Below are positions 5,883-12,060 of a stretch of 12,060 bases of DNA, piece after piece. Each line of letters starts with the position of its first letter. Positions within the stretch are counted from its first letter, which is position 1. The position numbers were made by a program, and so were the translations under genes. This stretch comes from Pelomicrobium sp036803785 (lineage in GTDB: Bacteria > Pseudomonadota > Gammaproteobacteria > Burkholderiales > UBA6910), in contig NZ_DAIRTR010000095.1 in the NCBI RefSeq assembly GCF_036803785.1, positions 1 to 12,060 of the forward strand, in the 5' to 3' direction. The notes under the pieces are model-generated. The model saw only the letters and a list, made by a program, of their open reading frames with translations. It was not told the DNA's origin and made no database searches.

Positions 5883-6818
5883 CTACATCCGGCGCTCGGG
5901 TCGAATCAGCCTTCGGGGTCGCACCCAGCCATTGCCGATGCTTTCGCCCACCCCCAAAAACTGGCCCCGGTCGGCATAGAGCCGGACTAGCCCGACCACA
6001 TCGCCATCGGAGCCGGCGATGGGCTGCCCGCGCAACAAGGCCTGCTCGGCCGCCGGCGCCACGTCAAGCCTGGGCAAGGAAGCTAGCGGGGCATCCACGG
6101 GAAGGAGCAGTGCCCTGCGCTCCTCCTCGGTCAACGCCTCAAGACGGCTCGGGGTGACGGCCTGCTCGATCGAAAACGCCCCAATGCTTATGCGCTGCAG
6201 CGCCTCCAGATGGGCTCCGCAGCCGAGGGCCGTCCCCAGATCCTCCGCTAGCGTGCGGATGTAGGTGCCCTTGCTGCATTCCACCAGCAATGTCGCTCCC
6301 TCGCCGTGGAACGCCTCGATCTCCAGCCGATAGATCTCCACTTGGCGAGCTTGCCGCTCTACTTCCAGGCCTTGCCGGGCGTAACGGTAGAGGGGGCGCC
6401 CGTTGCGCTTGACAGCGCTGTGCATGGGCGGGACCTGCCAGAGTTTCCCGGTAAAGGAGCTCATTGCTACTTCCAATTGGGTAGGCGTGAGCGAGACCGG
6501 GCGGCGCTCGACTACCGCCCCTTCCGCGTCGCCGGTCGTGGTGCGTACGCCGAAGCGCACCGCGGCTTTGTAGGTTTTGCGCGCTTCGAGCAGACTTCCA
6601 AGAAACTTGGTGGCCTCCCCCATCGCGAGCGGGAGCAAGCCGGTTGCCATAGGATCCAGGGTTCCACCGTGGCCGGCTTTGGTCGCCCTGTATAGACGCT
6701 TGACGCGCTGCAGGATGGCATTGGACGTAACACCTGCCGGCTTGTCCAGCAGAAGTACGCCGTCGATGTCGATGCAATGACGGGGCATGCGTCCCCGCGG
6801 AGCGAGATCGGCGCTCAT
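5883..6818 (-). CDS. truB: tRNA pseudouridine(55) synthase TruB
   Basis: Converts U55 in the T loop of nearly all tRNAs to pseudouridine and also helps tRNA folding. The product is 311 residues. The catalytic block GHGGTLDPMATG (49-60) has the nucleophile Asp55, preceded by GVLLLDKPAGVTSN (20-33). Downstream family blocks KTYKA, a Y-region (GRPLYRYARQG) and CSKGTYIRTLAEDLG are present. A C-terminal PUA-like region ends the protein. The ATG overlaps the rbfA stop as ATGA, so it is probably translationally coupled, and its own Shine-Dalgarno match is weak. An internal ATG at 6788 (MPRHCIDIDGVLLLD) is a possible alternative start but has no better support. Confidence 0.97.
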   Translation of the reverse strand: MSADLAPRGRMPRHCIDIDGVLLLDKPAGVTSNAILQRVKRLYRATKAGHGGTLDPMATGLLPLAMGEATKFLGSLLEARKTYKAAVRFGVRTTTGDAEGAVVERRPVSLTPTQLEVAMSSFTGKLWQVPPMHSAVKRNGRPLYRYARQGLEVERQARQVEIYRLEIEAFHGEGATLLVECSKGTYIRTLAEDLGTALGCGAHLEALQRISIGAFSIEQAVTPSRLEALTEEERRALLLPVDAPLASLPRLDVAPAAEQALLRGQPIAGSDGDVVGLVRLYADRGQFLGVGESIGNGWVRPRRLIRPERRM

Positions 6819-7198
6819 TCCGTATCGGGTTTGTCGGCCCCCTTGAGGCGGTCGGTAGCGACTGCTTCGTCGATCAGGCGCGAAAGGCGCATACCCCCTT
6901 CGACGGAAGGATCGAAAACAAAGCGAAGCTCGGGCACCGTCCGAAGCCGCAGGCGTTGCCCTAGCATTCCCCGCAGGAAGGGCGCGGCCCGGCGCAGCCC
7001 TTCTGCGGTCTCTTTGTCGTTCTGGCCGCCCAAGCTAGTGTAATAGACCTTGGCCGAGGACAAATCGGCGCTCAACTCGACCTCGGTCAGAGTCACCATG
7101 CCCACGCGGGGATCTTTGACTTCATCGCGGATCAGGCAGGCCAGCTCCCGCTGAATCTCGCGTGCCACACGCAGCGCTCGCGCTCCTGGCCTCGTCAT
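6815..7198 (-). CDS. rbfA: 30S ribosome-binding factor RbfA
   Basis: A KH-fold protein that binds free 30S subunits, needed for late 16S rRNA processing and cold adaptation. The 127-residue product has the family N-terminus ALRVAREIQRELACLIRDEV (8-27), then DPRVGMVTLTEVELSADLS, KVYYTSLG and the C-terminal helix-strand PELRFVFDPS. I chose ATG 7198 because GAGGAG (7205-7210) lies 6 nt upstream and RbfA proteins start at this point. A GTG at 7261 that overlaps the infB stop would add 21 residues unlike the family. The gap to infB is then about 59 bp and contains a hairpin. Its stop overlaps the truB start. Confidence 0.95.
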   Translation of the reverse strand: MTRPGARALRVAREIQRELACLIRDEVKDPRVGMVTLTEVELSADLSSAKVYYTSLGGQNDKETAEGLRRAAPFLRGMLGQRLRLRTVPELRFVFDPSVEGGMRLSRLIDEAVATDRLKGADKPDTE

Positions 7199-7228
7199 GC
7201 CGCTCTCCTCGCTCCCGGGATATCCGCG

Positions 7229-7247
7229 GCTTGGCTCCAAGCCAAGC
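7229..7247. repeat. 7-bp perfect inverted repeat between infB and rbfA
   Basis: GCTTGGC (7229-7235) and GCCAAGC (7241-7247) are separated by 5 nt. It lies about 18 nt upstream of the rbfA Shine-Dalgarno sequence. Nothing T-rich follows it, so a terminator role is unlikely. It may affect rbfA translation or mRNA decay (inference). Confidence 0.5.
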
Positions 7248-7257
7248 GCTTCTGCAG

Positions 7258-9885
7258 TCACAGGGTACGAGCTACCTCGACGACCTCAAACACCTCGAAC
7301 TGGTCCCCGACCCTGATGTCTTCAAAACCCTTCAGGGCGATGCCGCACTCGAACCCGGCTTTCACTTCGCGGACATCCTCCTTGAACCGCTTCAAGGACT
7401 CCAGTTCCCCGGTATGGATGACCACGTTATCTCGAATCACCCGAACCTGGGAATTGCGTCTCACCACTCCCTCCGCCACGTAGCAGCCGGCAACCGTACC
7501 CACCTTGGAGATCTTGAACACGTTACGGACCTCCACCAGGCCGACGACGCTTTCTTTTTTCTCCGGCGCCAGCATGCCAGACAGCGCGGCTTTGACTTCA
7601 TCTACCGCTTCGTAAATGATGTTGTAGTAGCGAACATCGACGCCAGTCGAGGCGATCAACTTGCGCGCTGTCGCATCGGGGCGACTGTTAAAGCCGATGA
7701 TCACCGCCTTGGAAGCAAGCGCCAAGTTGACGTCCGACTCGGTGATGCCGCCTACGCCCGTATGGACGATGTTGACCTTGACCTCGTCCGTCGAGAGTTT
7801 CTGCAAGGCGTGCGCCAGCGCCTCGTATGAGCCCTGGACGTCGGCCTTGATGATGAGAGAAAGGCTCTTCGTCTGGCCTTCGCCCATTTGCTCGAACACG
7901 TTTTCCAGTTTTGCCGCTTGTTGTTTCGCAAGCTTGACATCCCTGAACTTGCCCTGGCGAAAAAGGGCGATCTCCCGTGCCTTGCGCTCATCGCCAAGCA
8001 CGACAAGCTCGTCACCCGCCTGTGGCACATCGGACAGGCCCTGGATCTCCACCGGAATCGATGGGCCGGCCGCATCCACTGGCCTGCCGTTCTCGTCCTG
8101 CATCGCCCGGATTCGGCCATATACTGCTCCGACAAGGGCCACGTCCCCTCGCCGCAGGGTGCCGCTTTGCACCAAGATGGTGGCGACCGGACCCCGGCCA
8201 CGGTCGAGCCGTGATTCGATGACGATGCCTTTGGCGGGGGCTTCTCGGGGCGCTTTGAGCTCCAGGACTTCGGCCTGCAGCAGAATGCTCTCCAGTAAAT
8301 CGTCGATGCCTTGCCCGGTTTTAGCCGAGACCTCGACAAACATGGTGTCGCCACCCCACTCCTCGGGCACGACCCCATGGCTCACCAGTTCTTGCTTAAC
8401 CCGCTCCGGATTCGCTTCCGGCTTGTCGATTTTGTTGACCGCCACCACGATCGGCACCTTGGCGGCCTTGGCGTGATTGATCGCCTCGACGGTTTGCGGC
8501 ATCACGCCGTCGTCCGCTGCGACGACCAGCACCACCAGGTCGGTCACTTTCGCACCCCGCGCCCGCATCGCGGTGAACGCTTCATGCCCAGGCGTATCCA
8601 GGAAAGTGATCTCCCCGCGCGGGGTCTTGACGTGATACGCGCCGATGTGCTGTGTGATGCCCCCAGCCTCACCGCTTGCTACGCGAGTGCGGCGAATGAA
8701 ATCGAGCAACGAGGTTTTGCCGTGATCCACGTGCCCCATAACCGTCACAACCGGGGCACGAGGCTCGAGCGGAGCGTTAACTGCTGCCTGAGCCTCGTTC
8801 AACAAGGCTTCAGGATCATCTAGCTTGGCCCGCTTTGCGACATGCCCCATCTCCTCCACCACGATCATGGCGGTGTCCTGGTCGAGGACCTGATTGATGG
8901 TGGCCATGGTGCCTAGTCTCATAAGGGTCTTGATGACCTCGGCAGCTTTAACCGACATCCTGTGGGCCAACTCGCCTACGGTAATGGTCTCGGGAACCAG
9001 GACTTCCTTGACCATCGGCTCGCTAGGCGGGGTGAAAGCAGCGACCTGCTCGGCGCCCCCTTTGTGCCGGGCTCCGGCCTTGCGCTCCTTCCAGCCTTGG
9101 GCGAGTCCCGTGTCGCCCCGGGTCTTGATGGTGCGCCGCCGGGCGACCTCTTCTTTCCAGGTAACTGTATCCTTCGCCGGTTTCTTGACCCCTTTCTTTT
9201 CTGCCTTTTCCCCGCCTTCCGGCGCTTTAGCCGCAGGGCGATGGAGCGTGCCTTCCGAAATAGGGGCCGCAGCGGCGGGTGCTGCTTTAGTGGCCTCCTT
9301 GACGGGTTCCTCTGGGGTTGGCGTGGGAGCAGGAGCACTGGTGGCTTCGGCCTGCACCGTCACTGTGGGTGCTTCCTCTCCAGCCGCAATCTCGGGCTCT
9401 TGCTTCTTGCGCTGGCGGCGGGCCCGTTTTTCCTCGGCTTCGGCCGCCTGGCGGGCTGCCAACTCGGCCTGCTTCCGGGCCTCTTCTTCCCGCAGGGCCC
9501 GCTCTGTTTCGTCCAGCACCAGGGCAGAGGGAGGAGGAGTAGGCGTAGGAGAAGGAGATTCCTGCGTCTGGGCCTCCGGCGCAGTGACATCCCGGCGCAC
9601 GAGTACCCGTTTCTTGCGTACTTCTACCTGAATAGTGCGTGCCTTGCCGGTGCTGTCGGCTTTTTTGATCTCCGAGGTCTGCCGCCGCGTCAGCGTGATT
9701 TTCTGCTTAGGCTCTTTCGCCCCATGAACCCTGCGCAGGTACTCAAGGAGTTGGGTTTTATCCTGCTCCGTAAGCGGGTCGTCCACCATGGTCTTGGCCA
9801 CGCCAGCGGCGTTGAGCTGCTCGAGCAGCAACGTCGCGGGCAGGCCCAACTCACGGGCGAATTGGGCGACATTCATTTGTGCCAT
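7258..9885 (-). CDS. infB: Translation initiation factor IF-2
   Basis: A GTPase that brings fMet-tRNA to the 30S subunit and promotes subunit joining. The 875 residues are typical of the long proteobacterial form. There is an IF2_N module at 1-50 (MAQMNVAQFARELGLPATLL) and a basic ITLTRRQTSEIKKAD/RTIQVEVRKKRV region (63-93). A low-complexity Ala/Glu/Pro/Thr-Pro linker (about 100-240) is followed by a second IF2_N module (about 295-350). The G domain carries GHVDHGKTS (384-392), DTPGH (430-434), NKID (484-487) and SAK (520-522). EF-Tu-like domain II, domain III and the C-terminal fMet-tRNA-binding domain complete it. The ATG overlaps the nusA stop by one base (TAATG), and GAGGAT inside the end of nusA can serve as ribosome binding site. 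Confidence 0.98.
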   Translation of the reverse strand: MAQMNVAQFARELGLPATLLLEQLNAAGVAKTMVDDPLTEQDKTQLLEYLRRVHGAKEPKQKITLTRRQTSEIKKADSTGKARTIQVEVRKKRVLVRRDVTAPEAQTQESPSPTPTPPPSALVLDETERALREEEARKQAELAARQAAEAEEKRARRQRKKQEPEIAAGEEAPTVTVQAEATSAPAPTPTPEEPVKEATKAAPAAAAPISEGTLHRPAAKAPEGGEKAEKKGVKKPAKDTVTWKEEVARRRTIKTRGDTGLAQGWKERKAGARHKGGAEQVAAFTPPSEPMVKEVLVPETITVGELAHRMSVKAAEVIKTLMRLGTMATINQVLDQDTAMIVVEEMGHVAKRAKLDDPEALLNEAQAAVNAPLEPRAPVVTVMGHVDHGKTSLLDFIRRTRVASGEAGGITQHIGAYHVKTPRGEITFLDTPGHEAFTAMRARGAKVTDLVVLVVAADDGVMPQTVEAINHAKAAKVPIVVAVNKIDKPEANPERVKQELVSHGVVPEEWGGDTMFVEVSAKTGQGIDDLLESILLQAEVLELKAPREAPAKGIVIESRLDRGRGPVATILVQSGTLRRGDVALVGAVYGRIRAMQDENGRPVDAAGPSIPVEIQGLSDVPQAGDELVVLGDERKAREIALFRQGKFRDVKLAKQQAAKLENVFEQMGEGQTKSLSLIIKADVQGSYEALAHALQKLSTDEVKVNIVHTGVGGITESDVNLALASKAVIIGFNSRPDATARKLIASTGVDVRYYNIIYEAVDEVKAALSGMLAPEKKESVVGLVEVRNVFKISKVGTVAGCYVAEGVVRRNSQVRVIRDNVVIHTGELESLKRFKEDVREVKAGFECGIALKGFEDIRVGDQFEVFEVVEVARTL

Positions 9886-11375
9886 TACTGTGCCCTATCC
9901 TCTTGTTCGAACCATGGAGCACGAGCTGCCATGATGAGCTTCTTGGCCAGCTCGGCGTCGATTCCGGTTATCTCGACCACGTCGTCGACCGCCAGATCGG
10001 CGAGCGCTTCTTTGGTAGAAATACCCTGCGCCACCAGTTTGCGGGCAATACTGGCCTCCATCCCTTCCAGGGACATAAGATCGCCGATATCCGTTTCCAG
10101 TTGCTCCTCGCTTGCGATCGCCTCATTCAGCAAGGCACCGCGCGCCCGGCTGCGCAGCTCGTTGACTGTTTCCTCGTCGAATGCTTCGATCTCCAGCATC
10201 TCGTTGATGGGAACGTAGGCGATTTCTTCCAGGGTAGAAAAGCCCTCCTGGATCAGGATGTTCGCCACTTCCTCATCCACATCGAGACGCTCCATGAAAA
10301 GTTTGCGAATGGCAGCCGCCTCCTCTTCGCTCTTTTTCTTCGATTCCTCGACGGTCATGATGTTGAGCTCCCAGCCGGTGAGCTCGGAAGCGAGCCGCAC
10401 ATTCTGACCATTGCGACCAATCGCCTGAGCGAGCTGGTCCTCTTCGACGACGATATCCATGCTGTGCTTTTCCTCGTCGACAACGATGCTGCTTACCTCG
10501 GCCGGTGCCAGGGCGTTGATCACGAAAGTGGCGGGGTCCGGGGACCAAAGCACAATGTCCACCCTCTCGCCAGCGAGCTCACCAGTCACTGCCTGGACGC
10601 GAGTGCCGCGCATACCCACACAAGTGCCGATGGGGTCCAGCCGGGGATCGTTTGACTTGACCGCAATCTTGGCACGGGAGCCCGGGTCCCTAGCGGCTCC
10701 CTTGATTTCGATCAGTCCTTCTTCGATCTCTGGCACCTCCAGCTCGAACAACTTCACCAGAAACTCGTTGGCTATCCGCGAAAGGATCAGTTGAGGCCCG
10801 CGGCTCTGGCGGTCTACCCGTAGCAGGTAGGCCCGTACCCGATCTCCCACACGCAAGCTTTCTTTCGGAATCATCTGATCCCTCGGCAGCAGCGCTTCCA
10901 GTCGGCCGGATTCGATGATAGCGTTGCCCCGATCTATCCGCTTGATCACACCCGTTACTAGGTGTTCGTTGCGCTCCAGGAAGTCATTCAGGATCTGCTC
11001 CCGCTCGGCGTCTCGAATCTTCTGGAGAATCACCTGCTTGGCAGTCTGAGCACCGATACGGCCGAACTCCACAGGCTCGAGGGGTTCCTCGATATAATCG
11101 CCAACCTGGACGTCGGGATCGCGCTTACGAGCCTCGCTCAGGCCGATTTGTTGGTCTGGAAACTCCACCTCTCCGTCATTGACGACAAGCCAGCGTCGAT
11201 AGGACCGGTAATCGCCCGTGCTTCGATCTATGGACACGCGCACGTCCATGTCGTCACGGAACCGCTTTTTGGTTGCAGAGGCAAGCGCCATCTCCAAGGC
11301 ACCGAAGACCACGTCTTTGTTGACGCTCTTCTCCCTCGCCAGCGCGTCCACCAGCATTAGAACTTCCCGACTCAT
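9885..11375 (-). CDS. nusA: Transcription termination/antitermination factor NusA
   Basis: Binds the RNA polymerase beta flap/RNA exit channel and affects pausing, intrinsic termination and rRNA antitermination. The product is 496 residues, almost the same as E. coli NusA. It has the RNA polymerase-binding N-domain (1-130, MSREVLMLVDALAREKSVNK), an S1 domain (about 135-200) and KH1 with GMRG (254-257). KH2 has GRNG (320-323). Two C-terminal acidic repeats (about 360-425 and 435-490), as in gamma/betaproteobacteria, complete it. I chose ATG 11375 because it gives the family N-terminus. A TTG at 11450 would overlap rimP and add 25 unlike residues. The Shine-Dalgarno match upstream is modest (AGGG). 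The gap to rimP is about 58 bp. Confidence 0.97.
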   Translation of the reverse strand: MSREVLMLVDALAREKSVNKDVVFGALEMALASATKKRFRDDMDVRVSIDRSTGDYRSYRRWLVVNDGEVEFPDQQIGLSEARKRDPDVQVGDYIEEPLEPVEFGRIGAQTAKQVILQKIRDAEREQILNDFLERNEHLVTGVIKRIDRGNAIIESGRLEALLPRDQMIPKESLRVGDRVRAYLLRVDRQSRGPQLILSRIANEFLVKLFELEVPEIEEGLIEIKGAARDPGSRAKIAVKSNDPRLDPIGTCVGMRGTRVQAVTGELAGERVDIVLWSPDPATFVINALAPAEVSSIVVDEEKHSMDIVVEEDQLAQAIGRNGQNVRLASELTGWELNIMTVEESKKKSEEEAAAIRKLFMERLDVDEEVANILIQEGFSTLEEIAYVPINEMLEIEAFDEETVNELRSRARGALLNEAIASEEQLETDIGDLMSLEGMEASIARKLVAQGISTKEALADLAVDDVVEITGIDAELAKKLIMAARAPWFEQEDRAQ

Positions 11376-11433
11376 GGTTCGCCCTGTTTCTGTATGCAAA
11401 GCCTGTCCTGCCAAGCGATTCCCCTGTAATCGT

Positions 11434-11874
11434 TTAAAATCGCGGTACAAGCCGCGCTCTATCTAGATCATCGATATCGAACTCCAGTTCCGCGCCGTCC
11501 AGGCTTGCTCGTACTTTCGTCCCCTCGACTGCCTTCAAGGTGACGACGAAATTGAAGCGACCCTCTCTGGGCCGGCGCAGCCTGATACGGGCTCGTTCTC
11601 CGAGGAATCTCTGGAAGTCCGACACCTTCTTCAGGGGACGGTCTAGCCCCGGGGACGAGACCTCTAAGCGGTCATAATCCACCGCCTCCACGGTAAAAAG
11701 GCGTGTCAGGTGGTTACTCACCAAGGCGCAATCGTCCACACTTACCCCTCCAGGCCGATCGATAAATACGCGGATGAGCTTCCCGTGGGATGCCCGCTCG
11801 AAATCCACAAGCTCGTAGCCTAGGGTTTGAACCACTCGCTCTATCAGGGCTTCGAGGCCTAGGGTTCGTTTCAT
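11434..11874 (-). CDS. rimP: Ribosome maturation factor RimP
   Basis: Needed for assembly of the 30S 3' domain, and the usual first protein gene of the nusA-infB operon. The 146-residue product has the N-terminal alpha/beta domain (LGYELVDFE, RVFIDRPGGVSVDDC) and the family signature LEVSSPGLDRPL. The C-terminal SH3-like domain ends in IDDLDRARLVP. I chose ATG 11874 because it starts M-K-R-T-L-G-L-E. TTG codons at 11877 and 11886 are in-frame alternatives. No Shine-Dalgarno sequence is visible. The upstream DNA is a T-run preceded by a hairpin, so initiation may depend on the U-rich stretch or on leader structure (inference). Confidence 0.94.
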   Translation of the reverse strand: MKRTLGLEALIERVVQTLGYELVDFERASHGKLIRVFIDRPGGVSVDDCALVSNHLTRLFTVEAVDYDRLEVSSPGLDRPLKKVSDFQRFLGERARIRLRRPREGRFNFVVTLKAVEGTKVRASLDGAELEFDIDDLDRARLVPRF

Positions 11875-11884
11875 CAATGCAAAC

Positions 11885-11906
11885 AAAAAATGGGCGCCCG
11901 GCCCAT
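11885..11906 (-). terminator. Terminator-like hairpin directly before rimP
   Basis: The minus strand has ATGGGC (11906-11901) paired with GCCCAT (11895-11890) around a 5-nt loop, followed by T6G. This is a textbook intrinsic terminator shape. It ends only about 10 nt before the rimP ATG, so it may end an upstream transcript or act as an attenuator or 5' stem of the operon. Confidence 0.6.
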
Positions 11907-11910
11907 CTTC

Positions 11911-11916
11911 TTTATA
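11911..11916 (-). promoter_or_regulatory. Weak candidate -10 element for the rimP operon
   Basis: The minus strand has TATAAA in an AT-rich patch about 40 nt upstream of rimP. The best -35 candidate (TTAAAC) lies at a long 19-bp spacing, so support is weak. A transcript from here would begin almost at the hairpin. Confidence 0.25.
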
Positions 11917-11962
11917 TGTAGCTGTAACTTTGGAAGTTTAACAGAATAGCGAAAGGGATGGA

Positions 11963-11982
11963 AGAAAAGCGGGATTCCCCGC
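11963..11982 (-). terminator. Putative intrinsic terminator upstream of the rimP operon
   Basis: The minus strand has GCGGG (11982-11978) and CCCGC (11973-11969) around a 4-nt loop, followed by TTTTCTT. It would end a leftward transcript entering from beyond the right edge. In E. coli a tRNA-fMet gene precedes rimP; none is visible in this window. Confidence 0.5.
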
Positions 11983-12019
11983 ACTCGTTTCTGGCCCGTC
12001 CAACGCTGGGCCCAAAGTG

Positions 12020-12046
12020 CCGAAGGCCCCGGTGGGGGGCCTTCGG
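12020..12046. repeat. Perfect 11-bp inverted repeat
   Basis: CCGAAGGCCCC (12020-12030) and GGGGCCTTCGG (12036-12046) have a 5-nt loop. It is strong enough to act as a transcription terminator or mRNA 3' stabiliser for a gene beyond the right edge, but neither flank has a clear T-run. Confidence 0.75.
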
Positions 12047-12060
12047 TGGGGGTGTGTGGG

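Noticed and set aside
9200..9600. Repetitive Pro/Thr/Ala/Glu-coding stretch in infB as a possible tandem repeat or CRISPR-like array
   Set aside because: It has no regular repeat unit; it is the usual low-complexity linker of long IF2 proteins.
8962..10218. Long open frame on the plus strand opposite infB/nusA (also 7661-8476 and 8894-9631)
   Set aside because: These are antisense shadows of GC-rich coding DNA; the products are low-complexity with no recognisable domain and the minus strand encodes clear IF2 and NusA.
11376..11450. NusA start at TTG 11450
   Set aside because: It adds 25 residues unlike NusA, overlaps rimP, and the family N-terminus begins at ATG 11375.

Overview
The window is mostly chromosomal housekeeping DNA from a GC-rich Gram-negative bacterium, most likely a betaproteobacterium. 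This is inferred from the style of the IF2 N-terminus, the C4 zinc-finger DksA, a CcmA-type haem exporter ATPase, and the order rimP-nusA-infB-rbfA-truB-rpsO-pnp. I found no mobile element, CRISPR array, defence module or clearly new system.

Left end (1-2290): the 5' part of ccmA (cytochrome c maturation) runs leftward off the window. Divergent from it is a single-chain periplasmic binding protein fused to an ABC permease of the glycine betaine/choline/OpuB type, with no ATPase gene beside it in the window. About 270 bp of apparently non-coding DNA follows and carries a perfect 13-bp-stem hairpin.

Middle (2288-3255): three tRNA genes, transcribed leftward in the order Pro(TGG)-Arg(TCT)-His(GTG), share a good promoter with a GC-rich discriminator. 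Back to back with that promoter is one for dksA, the ppGpp cofactor that in known systems restrains such tRNA promoters. The two tRNA spacers contain arms that could pair into a 12-bp helix (one G-U wobble) enclosing tRNA-Arg. dksA and pnp converge on one bidirectional terminator.

Right part (3253-11874, all leftward): the conserved translation/transcription/RNA-decay operon. In transcription order it holds rimP (30S maturation), nusA (transcription elongation/antitermination), infB (IF2), rbfA (16S processing), truB (tRNA psi55), rpsO (S15) and pnp (PNPase). Genes overlap or lie close together. rpsO has its own strong promoter, and pnp starts with TTG. The operon ends at the shared terminator near 3229-3248. 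The last ~185 bp (11875-12060) is non-coding and holds several hairpins, a candidate promoter, and a terminator-like hairpin just before rimP.

The observations most worth checking are RNA-structural: the tRNA-Arg enclosing helix, the rimP leader hairpin, the long hairpins at 2148-2184 and 12020-12046, and the unusual start of the orphan transporter fusion.
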